Below, piece after piece: positions 1 to 49,350 of a stretch of DNA of 64,000 bases. The stretch is taken from NCBI GenBank assembly GCA_017654935.2, contig CM065690.1:38899742-38963741 (forward strand), in the 5' to 3' direction. Source of the stretch: Phymorhynchus buccinoides. Taxonomy: Eukaryota > Mollusca > Gastropoda > Neogastropoda > Raphitomidae. Every line of letters starts with the position of its first letter. Position 1 is the first letter of the stretch. The position numbers were made by a program, and so were the translations under genes. The notes beneath the pieces were generated by a model. The model had not been told where the DNA came from. It did not search any database and saw only the letters and a list, made by a program, of their open reading frames with translations.

Positions 1-146
1 CACTGAACTTCAAGAAGGTGGGAGAACTATTTTTTACGAAAGACCCCCCCCCCGTATCCCCACCAGGAGAGAGACTCGTGGAGTGGGCGGGGTCGTCCAT
101 CTCCCCGTATGGAGGCACGAGGCATCCACCCACTGCCCCATCTCGC
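1..146 (-). mobile_element. Repeat family A, copy 1 (cut by window edge)
   Basis: The stretch with CTTCAAGAAGGTGGGAGAAC, a C-run and a GAGACTCGTGGAG block is the reverse complement of 30386-30500. The family has other copies at 9404-9678, 41106-41447 and 47128-47437. It has no coding capacity. Complete copies end in a (GAA)n tail, which suggests a non-autonomous retroposon. Confidence 0.6.
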
Positions 147-206
147 ACTTCAATTTCGGTCAGATTTTAAGCAAGAGTTGTCTTTTGTGTATCTTATGCA
201 GTACTA

Positions 207-418
207 GGGGAAGACGGGGTAAAAAGCGCATGGGCGGGTAAGAAGCCCACCCCAATTATCATGAAATTAAGCAAATTTCAGCCTCATTTTGCCCATGAGA
301 CGAGCGTTAATGTCTAGCATTCGTCTCATGGGCAAATGTGACTGAAATTTGCTTCATTTCATGAGATAATTGGGGTGGGCTTCTTACCCGCCCATGCGCT
401 TTTTACCCCGTCTTCCCC
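207..418. mobile_element. Palindromic TA-flanked MITE (family B), copy 1
   Basis: This is an almost perfect inverted repeat starting GGGGAAGACGGGGTAAAAAG and ending with its complement, flanked by TA on both sides (205-206 and 419-420). Further copies are at 1862-2075 and 15775-15973, each also between TA dinucleotides. A TA duplication is typical of Tc1/mariner elements. There is no transposase. The transcript would fold into one long hairpin. Confidence 0.85.
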
Positions 419-439
419 TAAGTACATTGTGTAAAGTTT

Positions 440-690
440 ACGAGAAGCTAACCACAGTCTCAACGCCAATTTTCATCCAACTGCGTGGTTGTGGAGCAGC
501 AGGAAGAAAAATAAAACAAAATGAAAGAAGCAACTGAAAAGAAACGAAAAGTGTTCATAACTTGTAATAACAAAGTTTGACTCCCACGCTCCAGTCCGAA
601 ATCAAAATGTGACTAAACTGTCAGTAACACTAAGTCTTGATTAATATCGTCCAATGAAAATTGGCGTCGAGACTGCGGTTAGCTTCTCGT
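440..690. mobile_element. TIR element with 9-bp target duplication (Mutator-like MITE)
   Basis: Arms of about 37 bp, beginning ACGAGAAGCTAACC and ending GGTTAGCTTCTCGT, are flanked by identical GTAAAGTTT at 431-439 and 691-699. A 9-bp duplication is characteristic of Mutator-like elements. That assignment is inference because there is no transposase and only one copy was seen. Confidence 0.6.
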
Positions 691-699
691 GTAAAGTTT

Positions 700-1477
700 G
701 ACTTTAGAAGGAGATTCGGCTTTGCATTAATAATATTCATAAACAGTTAATAAACTGTCAAGAAAGTCAGTTTACAAGTGAAAAACTCTGCATAGTTATT
801 ATTGTGTCACTCATTGTCAGTGCTGTCCCATAGTCAGCAGGCTACAATGGGGGCCCTGACGTTAATGTGACAATGAATCACCGCTACCCTGACATACACT
901 GACAGCGGAGGTACTATCTGCTTTCTTTATGGGGCACAGAGAGAGAGAGGGTGGGGTGGGGTGGCTGTTATTTTGATGTAGGACGAATGGAGCGGAGGTC
1001 GCAGGGGGTCATGTTTCGCAGATTCCGTCTTCCTGCTGTGTATGCGGAATGGCAGTATATTGCGTAGAGACTGAGTAGAGTCACAGAGCGTCTAGGAAAG
1101 TTGGTAGAGGGTCTTTGGTCGAGTGCTCAAATAGCAATGTTCCTTCGTGGGTCCCCTGTCTATCATTTCGTCTGTGTAGTGTGTATGTGTCAGTTATGGC
1201 CTCCGACCATGACCTCTCGTCCTCTAGATACCAAAGGAGGACAACTGCTGTGCCGGGAGACTTGACTGGAGTCTGTTTACTTAGCAGTGGAGAATCCCTT
1301 GACTTACCCAAGATATATAAATGCCCACTTTCTATTCTGGGCCTGGAGGACTTCAGGACAATCGGTGTTTAGGCATGGATGGTTCCCACCTCCCATGCCC
1401 ACCGACCGCGAGGTCGCACAGAAGTCTGTAAGAACAGCTTCTTCCAGCTTCTTCTCAAGGAATAAATTAGACGACGG
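700..1477. other. No gene recognised
   Basis: Only short open frames of unremarkable composition occur here, with a small (GA)n tract near 940. I see no exon with credible splice sites and no repeat shared with the rest of the window. Confidence 0.5.
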
Positions 1478-1718
1478 AGGGCTCCCAATCGTCCCGCAAA
1501 ACAAGAGGTCCCGGGGACTCCTTCAACTACAGTATAGAGGGTCCTAGAGGCGGGATAGAGGGTCCCAGGGGCATAGCGAATGCTAAAAATATTTTTTCTA
1601 GTGCATCCCTGGGACCCCCTACACATTCTCCTGGGACCCCCTACACATTCTTTTCGAGGGTCCTTTATAATTTTAATGCTTCATCTAATTCCCCCAAGTG
1701 GGGGACCCTGGGAGCCCT
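1478..1718. mobile_element. Short TIR repeat (AGGGCTCCCA ends), copy 1
   Basis: The ends are AGGGCTCCCA (1478-1487) and TGGGAGCCCT (1709-1718). The interior repeats GGGACCCCCTACACATTC and GAGGGTCC. A related, inverted copy lies at 7787-7920, sharing the GCGGGACGATTGGGAGCCCT end. No target duplication is clear. Confidence 0.5.
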
Positions 1719-1861
1719 GCGATCGAGGCCTTCAAATCCGCTTCTCGTCTCAACCAACAAGTCGACCAATTACTTTGATATCCACTATTACTAGCCTACA
1801 CTTACTGCGGGGCCACGAGCTTTGCTTACAGGCGACGACTGTTCATTTAACTTTTCAATTA

Positions 1862-2075
1862 GGGGAAGACGGGGTAAAAAGCGCATGGGCGGGTAAGAAG
1901 CCCACCCCAATTATCTCATGAAATGAAGCAAATTTCAGTCTCATTTTGCCCTTGAGACGAGCGTTAAAGTTTAGCATTCGTCTCATGGGCAAATTTGACT
2001 GAAATTTTCTTTATTTCATGAGATAATTGGGGTGGGCTTCTTACCCGCCCATGCGCTTTTTACCCCGTCTTCCCC
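1862..2075. mobile_element. Palindromic TA-flanked MITE (family B), copy 2
   Basis: It has the same ends and near-complete palindrome as the copy at 207-418, flanked by TA at 1860-1861 and 2076-2077. Confidence 0.85.
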
Positions 2076-2398
2076 TAGTTGACTGTGATTGGTACAGACA
2101 CCCGTGCTTTCCATATAGCATTTGTTGTTACATATCCTCAATCACCGACTGTGGGCGATTCAGGACAATCAGTTTACATCCCCAACTTCCAAATGACGCA
2201 CGCATACATAGAGAAATTCATAGTAAAATCCTCATTCAACGACTGTGGGTGGCTGCAACACTCCTGCTCTCCGTAGAGGTAGTTTTGTTACAAAGCCTTA
2301 TCCGGTGACTGGCTGGTTTTAGTGGAATATTTGTTTAAAAACCTCATTTGGTGAGTGGGTGGATGAAGCTCCTTATGGTCTCTGTAAAGAAAGTCATA

Positions 2399-2557
2399 CA
2401 GTGGATTCCTGATAACTCAAAAAGACTGGATAACTCACAATGATTTTGTGGTCCCACTTTAATAATCCTTATGTTTAAAAGTCTTTTTATCTCAAAATAC
2501 TGGCTATCTCAAAATAAAATTCAATCCTTTCAATTTTGAGTTAAGTGATCTTCACTG
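2399..2557. mobile_element. pogo/Tigger-like MITE
   Basis: It begins CAGTGGATTCCTGATAACTC and ends in GAGTTAAGTGATCTTCACTG, between TA dinucleotides. A diverged, heavily interrupted relative is at 35833-37117. A CAGTG end with a TA duplication is the usual pogo/Tigger pattern. Confidence 0.6.
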
Positions 2558-2559
2558 TA

Positions 2560-3262
2560 TTAGAATCCTTATTGACGAAACCTCCACAATGATTTACTTT
2601 GCCAGCCGTCTTAAAGTTCACATGGCAGAGAAGGAAAAAAAGTAAGGATGTCTCTTGGACAAGACATCTCCACTGCAACTTCCAACCCAACTTTCCGGAA
2701 TAGCAGCTTGCCTGTTTCTATACGTCCTTGTCACACATGATATACAGTATACTTGGTCACGAACAGTGGTACGTCGACAAGAACCAATTCTGGCATATAT
2801 ACATACACCGACGAGACTCGAGTCATCATAAAGGATTAAGACATTTGGATTGGCAGGGTCTTGTGAAAAATAAAAGTAGAGGACTGGGGGAGGGAAGGAG
2901 GACCAGATAAAGAAAGCGAAAAACAACCCCAACATCAACAGCGGCAAGTGCAGTAGCGGGGAGGGGGGGGGGGGGAGGGGGGACAAACTGAACGAACTGA
3001 AAGAGCAGCAGCAGCCAGGATGAAAACGACAAGAACAACAGGAAAGAGTAACGCCTTGATGGCTGACTTGCTTCATATGTAGACAGCTACAACACAAACA
3101 ACAACAAAAGCTAAGTGCGACTTTTCCCCTCCTAAAATAAAACCGCAGTATATTATGTAGTCTCTGAAGACTCGGCTATTTCCTCCACCACCACCCCACC
3201 TCCACCCGCCTTCTTCCTTCCTCTACTACGACCTATGCGCGTGCAGCCCGTATCCACCCCCA
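2560..3262. other. No gene recognised; low complexity
   Basis: It contains a G-run near 2960-2985 and C-rich tracts near 3180-3215. The 159-residue minus-strand open frame covering 2618-3097 is biased sequence without a recognisable domain. Confidence 0.5.
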
Positions 3263-3298
3263 CCCCCGTTTACATCCCCAACTTCCAAATGACGCACG

Positions 3299-3329
<31 letters not shown>

Positions 3330-3353
3330 CGTTTACACCCCCAACTTCCAAAT

Positions 3354-3409
<56 letters not shown>

Positions 3410-3508
3410 CCGCTTACACCCTCTACACCCTCTACTTCCAAATGACACACATACACGCACACACACACACACACACACACCGTTTAGCATCCCCCATCTT
3501 CCAATTTA

Positions 3509-3584
<76 letters not shown>

Positions 3585-3585
3585 C
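3263..3585. repeat. Tandem array: conserved core plus four different microsatellites
   Basis: A core close to GTTTACACCCCCAACTTCCA, followed by AATGAC, recurs before (CA)n, (GA)n, (CA)n and (CT)n tracts. The last core is diverged. A single core is also at about 2173-2205, and its reverse complement sits beside a (GT)n at 4519-4568. Confidence 0.75.
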
Positions 3586-3758
3586 GAACAAAGAACAAGA
3601 CAAGCTTTTTTTTATGCGGTGTAGGCGGTGTGTTGTTGTTGGAAATAAAAAGGAGCAGAAGGAGAAACCCCCCTAATCTGCTCAACTGCTGGAAATATGA
3701 ATAGGAGTGTCAGCCAACCTGGGCCCGTCACACTGAGTGCACTGTGCATTGTGTGATG

Positions 3759-3782
3759 GGGGGGGGGGGGGGGGGGGGGGGG

Positions 3783-3810
<28 letters not shown>
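3759..3810. repeat. Poly-G then (GA)n
   Basis: A G-run of about 25 bases is followed directly by (GA)n, abutting the element that starts at 3811. Confidence 0.9.
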
Positions 3811-3813
<3 letters not shown>

Positions 3814-4463
3814 CGTTCAAAACTGCACTTGGTCATCTCCAAACATGGAACACTCAATTTTTAGTAAAGTTTTATTTTTGTGTGTATTTGACGTTTTACG
3901 GTTTTGGCTAGGGTTAAGCTAGAATTCCATATGCGCGATTTTAAAGGCGATAATCGACAGCGATAATCGCCCGCGGTTAAAATTTATCGCCACCAACAAT
4001 CACTCATTCTGTACACCCATAAGCGCGATAATCGCGACCAGTCTGTCGAAAATCGCTCGCGATTTTATTTTATCGCTTGGTGAAGCTAAAAAATATTTTT
4101 GTCGCCGTCGAAAATAGTCGGAAAGTGGATGGAGAAAAATCACCACGCGATTGTTCAGCCAGCATGGCTTCCAAAACCGTGGAGAAACATGTGGTACTCG
4201 TGAAAAACGTTGCTTGCAGTTCCGAAGGCGCGATTGTGATTTTTAGCGCGATGTTTGAATGGCGCCATCGAAAATCGCCGGCGATTGTAGCGTCAATGGA
4301 ATTACAAGCAACATTTTTTGTCGCTGTCGAAAGTAGCGGGCGATTTAAGCCAGCGAAAATAGCGCATATGGAATTCCAGCTTTAGGCTGAAAACCGACAT
4401 TGTCACGCGAATGGTGTCACTTTCCATATTTGGAGATGATCAATTGCAGCATTGAACGTCTTG
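3811..4463. mobile_element. Palindromic element (family C) split by a nested insertion
   Basis: The outer arms contain CACTTGGTCATCTCCAAACA on the left and a diverged complement at about 4425-4463. The inner flank GCTGAAAACCGACAT matches the uninterrupted copy at 20704-20958. A third, diverged copy is at about 26600-26855. The middle is occupied by the insertion at 3917-4381. Confidence 0.7.
3917..4381. mobile_element. Nested TIR element with TTA duplication (PIF/Harbinger-like MITE)
   Basis: The ends AGCTAGAATTCCATATGCGC and GCGCATATGGAATTCCAGCT are inverted repeats flanked by TTA on both sides (3914-3916, 4382-4384). A 3-bp TWA duplication fits PIF/Harbinger. The interior is full of GCGATTTT and CGATAATCGC words. 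The 102-residue open frame inside it (4077-4385) is not recognised and is probably chance. Confidence 0.65.
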
Positions 4464-4517
4464 TGAGACAGACGGACAGACAAACAGCGACCGAGAGAGC
4501 AGTCTGGCTGGATGATT

Positions 4518-4553
<36 letters not shown>

Positions 4554-5040
4554 ATTTGGAAGTTCTGAAATAAATGGCGAATGGAGCTGGCAGGCTAACA
4601 TTACAGCAGTTGTGTGTGAAACAAAAATATGCCTCCATAGGCTCCTGTGACGCACCAGAACCAGAACCAGAATGAAAATAAATTAACAACACTTTAGCGT
4701 CTTAATTCACTTGCATTTCTTATACGTAAAATCCCCTTTTTTTAATTGTTTATTATTTTTAAATCAAAAACCGATTTCTTTTCAAAACAACATTTAACAG
4801 AAAATTGCACATTTTATTTGGAGATTCTTGTTTGTAAGATACTTAGCAACGTGGAAAGTAATCTTCCTAGATTTGATGGTTTACACAGGTCTGGCATACA
4901 GTACACCACAAGGCCTGAAGTCATCTGCCTCTCCACTCCTGAGACCCTCTTCAGATGGATGGCAGCTGACTGCTGTTGCTTATTCATTGGAATAGAACAC
5001 TCGAGGCTTGATAATTACAAAATCAGTGGCACAGGTTGAA
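4464..5040. other. No gene recognised
   Basis: It contains a (GT)n at 4519-4552 and AT-rich sequence. No splice-bounded open frame stands out. Confidence 0.5.
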
Positions 5041-5172
5041 GTGGATCACGTGATTTGGCCAGTTGGATCACGTGATTTGGCCAGTTGGATCACGTGATTT
5101 GGCCAGTTGGATCACGTGATTTGGCCAGTTGGATCACGCGATCTGCCCAGTTGGATCATGTGATTTGGCCAC
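5041..5172. promoter_or_regulatory. 22-bp tandem array of CACGTG E-boxes
   Basis: Six tandem units of a 22-bp repeat (GGATCACGTGATTTGGCCAG core) give perfect CACGTG at 5047, 5069, 5091 and 5113. Degenerate CACGCG and CATGTG occur at 5135 and 5157. CACGTG is the palindromic site for bHLH-zip factors of the USF/MYC/MITF type. The array lies about 0.6-0.7 kb upstream of the signal-peptide exon. The repeat is seen directly; the regulatory role is inferred from position and motif only. Confidence 0.5.
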
Positions 5173-5327
5173 TCGACTGACTAATGCATCAGAAAAAAAT
5201 GACTGGAAAGTGACCGGCGTGTTAACAAAGCAGCGACGTAGACTGAATTGGATCACGGCCTTTTGTGTAGAAGTGGTTAGCTGACGGATGAAGGAGAGAC
5301 AAAACCAGTGATTGTGGGTTGAAGTGA

Positions 5328-5337
5328 GTCACGTGAC
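5328..5337. promoter_or_regulatory. GTCACGTGAC palindrome (CLEAR-type E-box)
   Basis: This is a perfect 10-bp palindrome outside the tandem array, about 440 bp upstream of the predicted start codon. GTCACGTGAC is the consensus recognised by MITF/TFE factors. Function here is inferred. Confidence 0.4.
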
Positions 5338-5542
5338 TGGTATAATGCAATCATGTGTTGTCATCCAGCGGTGTATACATGTGCCTTTTGACTAAGATCA
5401 CGTCGCATGGAGAAGTGGGTTTTGGGTGCTTTTCATGTACAAATCAGTGGTATAGGTGAGTTGAACTTGATCACATCACCTTTAGCAACAACAACAAAAG
5501 ACCAAGTGACTGACCACGGGTGCATTGTGTCGACGAGTCAAA

Positions 5543-5775
5543 GATAATAAATTAAATATCCAGGATCTTTGAACGAGCGGAGAAGCTCGATTTAACTGCT
5601 GGTGTATGTCCAGCCAGCGGTAGTGTGAGTCGCATTAATAGTACCCATGTGAATAGTGACCCACTGGGTGGTGTGGTCAATGGTGATGATGATGGGTCAG
5701 GTGTGGTGGAGAGGGCGGAGGGGCAGGCGGCACGTGCCACAGTGGAGTGGTGGAGGTGGTCAGCTGTGGTCAACT
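5543..5775 (+). promoter_or_regulatory. Candidate core promoter and 5' UTR
   Basis: AATAAATTAAATAT near 5545 is a possible TATA-like element about 220 bp before the start codon at 5776. An in-frame upstream ATG at 5680 would add 32 residues ahead of the hydrophobic core. I prefer 5776 because the signal peptide then starts directly at Met-His-Val-Leu. No transcript evidence is available. Confidence 0.25.
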
Positions 5776-45036
<39,261 letters not shown>

Positions 45037-46160
45037 AGGAGTTTGTACAGAACTTAGAATGCACACAACCACTCACAGGCATGCACCATCTCACGCATGT
45101 GCTTGAAAATGCGTTCCGATGCTTGCACGTAACCATCATTCTGGCCATAGTCCCTGGCAAAAGTCAAAATAATCTACTGTCGTTATATTGGAAAGGATGA
45201 AGATACAAAGACTGCTGTTTCGTGTGGTAGCTGAACCAAAGATGGAGCAAAATATGTGTAGAACGTTTTGAGAGAATGATGCGTGTATTAGTGCGTTTGC
45301 TCGCACAAAGATTCGACAGCTTGCGTGAAGACAACATCAGTGACAGCGTAGTCTTTGAGGTGTGGGGTAGGATCAGCTACATTGGGGCTGTTGTCCCTCC
45401 CTGCTCCGATGAAGACTGCTATGTCTAGTGATGTCCTGTACAGGAACGTTTCCACATGATGGAACCACACTGTGTATAAAAGCCATGAAAACTCCCTGCT
45501 CCGATGAAGACTGCTATGTCTAGTGATGTCCTGTACAGGAACGTTTCCACATGATGGAACCACACTGTGTGTAAAAGCCATGAAAACTACAACAATAATC
45601 AAAGACGCAAGTGTCCTTTCCTTCATTTGTGTCAAAAGCACGAAGCCATGGATGTTTACAATGGATGGACGGACATCCAGAGAGTAGCGTGTGGTGTATA
45701 GAAATTGTACAAAATGTCCAAGCTCAAAGGTATGTCCCCGCATTCCTGTCAAACGGTGCCAGTTGTAAAAAACCCAAATATAACACAAAAATGTTGGTGT
45801 TCCTGTCCATACATCTTTCACCTTTTTTGGTTAATTTGTAACTTATTTTTTATGATTACCTTTCCTTGTTGTCAACACCCCCCCCCCCCCCCCCCCCCCA
45901 CTACTCCTCCTCCTTGTTATTTTTATATAAAAAAAAATTCACATATATTTTCATGGTGCATCTTTCAAACTACAACAGGCAAAACAATATTACATACATA
46001 CAGCATTTGAGTTTCGCTTACTGCTTGTTTATCAATTGCTAAGATCAAAGTGCCACCTTTGCTACAATGCCCTTCTTGCTTCTAGTTCTACAGATTCGTA
46101 CAAAACACATATAAAAAGTACCTTTGAGATTGTTATCGTTGTTGCGTTATATATCCGCAT
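45037..46160 (+). other. 3' UTR and flanking sequence (end not located)
   Basis: It directly follows the stop. No AATAAA is seen before the SINE at 46163; the next plus-strand AATAAA is near 46934. It contains a 96-bp duplication (45397-45590) and a C-run (45877-45899). The 177-residue minus-strand open frame (45288-45821) includes the duplication and is probably chance. Confidence 0.45.
45397..45590. repeat. 96-bp direct duplication in the putative 3' UTR
   Basis: CTGCTCCGATGAAGACTGCT begins at 45401 and 45497. The two copies differ at about one base (GTGTATAAAA versus GTGTGTAAAA). Each includes the inverted word TCCTGTACAGGA. Confidence 0.9.
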
Positions 46161-46162
46161 TT

Positions 46163-46360
46163 ATTTGGTATTTGGTACTTTATAGTCACAGAGGCGTCTC
46201 TGTGAAATTCGGGTTGCTCCCACCTGGAGAGCGTGTCGCAGACAGAGGCGCGCCACCCATTTTTCTTGCATGCGATTTTTGTGTGACTGATAAGAAAGGG
46301 GGGGGGGGTAAAGTTTGACCAAATGACAACTTTGCTACTGGGTTTAACGTGAAGCTTGTG

Positions 46361-46391
<31 letters not shown>

Positions 46392-46520
46392 TCTAAGTTC
46401 AGACCGTAAGGCCTAGTGCAAAGTAAGAGGAAAAATCCCCTGTACCCAGGTTCGAACTCTGGTTTATTGTATATGAGGCGAACGTGTTGCCTCTGTGCCA
46501 CTACACCTTATGGCATTAAG
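46163..46520 (-). mobile_element. tRNA-derived SINE (family S), copy 1
   Basis: Read on the minus strand, a tRNA-like head carries a B box in GAGTTCGAACCTGGGTACAG. Then comes a body with GGTGGGAGCAACCCGAATTT, then a tail in ACTATAAAGTACCAAATACC. The same layout occurs at 49351-49615 and 51648-52065. Confidence 0.75.
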
Positions 46521-47127
46521 GGAGATAATTTGGTGACAACAAAAAAAAGCAAGACAGCAAACTGCTCTTTCCGTCAATAGATTGTCTTCTCTTATGTATA
46601 AAAATGTGGTTTTTGCCTTGCTGTTTTCTACAGTTATTTTTGTTTTGTTTTGAGTTGAACCAAAGGAAATCACTTTCGATTTTCCTGCCTTCAGTGCTGG
46701 AGAGGACGAAGTGATGCTGAGGCAGGGGAGAGAACTGCTGGTCAGCGAACATGATAGCATCCTCTCCAATCTTGAAAACTTCCCCCCCTTTGCCTTCCCT
46801 GTCTCTGTCAAACCACTGCCGTTTGTCTTATTTTCCCTTGGCAGCTGTGCTAAAAAGGTGCCGTACATTTCGGCCTATAACTGAAGCTACACTCAATTTG
46901 CTGATAGTGCCTTATCTAAAGCCAAAGTAGAACAATAAAAGATAAAAAACAGATTAAAAAGAAAACAGACCAAGACAAACTTGTACTCCTTTGCCACTAA
47001 AGTTGGACAAAGGACAAACATGGAGAGGCAATCTCCTAAAATTAAAAACTTGCTTTCATTTACCACCACAGAGGTGTGATTTCTCTGGATCTTAAGCACA
47101 CGAAAACTCCAAATAGATCTGTTCTTT
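46521..47127. other. No gene recognised
   Basis: The minus-strand open frame at 46464-46868 is unremarkable and overlaps SINE sequence. AATAAA near 46934 on the plus strand is a possible, distant polyadenylation signal for the receptor gene. Confidence 0.4.
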
Positions 47128-47437
47128 TCTTCTTCGATCGCTCAGTTTCCTGTCAATTATGAGCGCAGATGCGTCATGCTGCCTTTATGCGCCTAACTAA
47201 GAAATAGTTAGGCCCCAGCAAGTCCGACTTGGGCCGGAGGAAATGTTTTTGAAAGTGTTTCGTGAAAAAAGGCAGGAGAATGGACCAGTAAGGCAGAAAG
47301 ATAGTAGATGACAGTAAGCAAAGGGAAAAGGCAGAGTCAAAGAGAGTGACAGATTAGAGGAAGTTACAAGCACAGAACTTCCAGAAGGTGGGGGAACTAT
47401 TTATACAAAAGACCCCCCCGGTATCCCCACGGGGGAA
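47128..47437 (-). mobile_element. Repeat family A, copy 5
   Basis: TTCTTCTTCGATCGCTCAGT at the left, GAAAGTGTTTCGTGAAAAAA in the middle and CCCCGGTATCCCCACGGGGG at the right. It is close to 9404-9678. Confidence 0.75.
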
Positions 47438-48700
47438 ATAGATCTGTTAAAACTTGCACCAATTGCTTTTGAAGAAGAAAATTATCATGAATAACCTTTT
47501 TTTCCCCAACTGTTTCCATATTTTAAAGGTTTTTCGTAATCTTGATGTCCAGAGGTAATTGTGCAGCACTCTAAAATGAGTCTGACAATCAAATCTACTG
47601 CAGTGTCTTTTGGTCTGAAAACTACGGTAACTATTATTAACAGGACTATGAACCACAAAAATAAATTCACTAACTATTGACAACCACAAAATGTTATACA
47701 ACACTAGAGGGCAAAAGGCTTCAAAAGCCTACAGAGCCTAAACTGATATGATATGATAACGCTACAAATTGAGTCTGGCAATCAAAGTTGCACCTGTTTC
47801 TCTCTTTTTATATGCGCCTTATCCGCTGCAAGCGCCTTATCTATGACCAAAAACCTTTTTTTTCTCTAAGAATTGTGGGTGTGCCTTATCCTTTGCAGCT
47901 TCTTATAGGCCGAAAATTATGGTAAATATTGTAAATGGGACTATAAACAACACAACTATGAATCCGGTAACTATTGACCTTCCAACCACAAAAAGTATTT
48001 CCACAAAGTGACACTGCTGGGTCGTGACTGAAATTGTCTGTTTGTTTTAATCTATCACAGAAACAAGATTGGTAGATGTTTGAGTGCTAGTTTCCATGTT
48101 ACATGGTGACTGGTGTGTATGTGTGTTGACTTCAAGTCAAAACTGTGTTCATGATGCTGAGGGCTGACTTTTCTTGTTTGAAAACTGTATACATGTACTC
48201 CTAAACCTGAACAACTGGTGACCTATGCAGTGTGTGTGTGTGTGTGCACGTGTACGTGTGCGCATGCATGTGTGTGTGTGCAATAACACATAACTATTGC
48301 ATTGCTGGTTGTTTGTGCTTCCCCTTTTGCAAAGGGTAAAGTGTATTGGTGATGAGCATCTGTACCTGTCTGTCTTAAGCTTATGCATGAGTTTTTTAGC
48401 TACGGCATTTTAGCTACTTTTTAAAATACTGCTTGAATATGTTTTATGAAATTCCGCTATGCAAGACTGTAAGGTCTAAAGTTCCTAAACTTTATCACGT
48501 GAAGTTAGCTTTAGAACCAATGTGTGGCTATGCTTTACTGTTTGCTCAATTTCTGATGTTTCGTTTATGTCTGGAAAGGTATTTGTAAGTGTTGCCTCAC
48601 TTCTAATTGATAATATCTGATGCATGTGATTGTATCAATAACTGTCATCCAGTAGTATCATATCCATTTGATGTTATCACATTCTTTTACCTTGAACTTT
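47438..48700. other. No gene recognised
   Basis: Pieces of the GGCGCACC-type TIR element (GCGCCTTATCCGCTGCAAGC) lie at about 47810-47935. GT-rich sequence is at 48230-48280. No exon is supported. Confidence 0.45.
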
Positions 48701-48702
48701 CC

Positions 48703-49091
48703 GGTAAAGGTCAAGATCTGCCACCCCCCCTACCTATCTCGGTTAATTGTATTTTTCCGTTATTGCCTTTCTTGCCTGTATTTTAGGAACATTTTTAGCT
48801 AATAACCTTTTTGGAATACTAACCCTAACCCTAACCCTAGCCCTAACCCTAACCCTACCCCCCACCGTATAAGACGGAAAAACGCAACGAACCACAACTG
48901 TGACAAATCGCGGTGTACTGCAGTACATAGTGGGGGGTAGGGTTAGGGTTAGGGTTAGGGTTAGTATTCCAAAAAGGTAATTAGCTAAAAATGTTCCTAA
49001 AATACAGCTTTATGTATGGTAAGAAAGGCAAAAACGGAAAAATACAATTAACCGAGAAATGCATGGGGGGTGGCACATCTTTACCTTTACC
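48703..49091. mobile_element. Foldback hAT-like element with telomere-like arms and 8-bp duplication
   Basis: The left end GGTAAAGGTCAAGATCTGCC and the right end GGCACATCTTTACCTTTACC are inverted repeats, flanked exactly by AACTTTCC at 48695-48702 and 49092-49099. The inner arms carry CTAACCCTAACCCTAACCCT on the left and TAGGGTTAGGGTTAGGGTTA on the right, facing each other around a roughly 85-bp centre. A solo end is at 10784-10853. The 8-bp duplication supports hAT. Confidence 0.8.
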
Positions 49092-49350
49092 AACTTTCCT
49101 ATAGTACAGTTTTAAGCATTAACGAGCAAGTTTTATATCTGATTTTGTTTTGTTTTTAAATTCTCGTATGTGTGTATCATTGTATGGGTATGTTCCGCTG
49201 CATTGTTTGTTGGTTTTTAACTTTGGTTCAAATAAGTTCCATTAAAGTAATTTCATAACAAAAAGCCCTAGAATGAATGTTTATGTGCAAGAACACGTCT
49301 GTGTTTACTTTCACTTTCAGTAAATGTGCAATGTGGTTCTAAAATACTAG

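Noticed and set aside
4077..4385. 102-residue open frame
   Set aside because: It lies wholly inside the nested TIR element and consists of its repeated GCGATTTT words; no domain.
5680..5775. Upstream in-frame ATG of exon 1 as the true start
   Set aside because: It would place 32 residues of Gly/Arg/Trp-rich sequence before the hydrophobic core and spoil the signal peptide. It cannot be fully excluded.
45288..45821. 177-residue minus-strand open frame
   Set aside because: It lies antisense to the receptor 3' UTR and gets its length from the 96-bp duplication (96 is a multiple of three). No recognisable protein.
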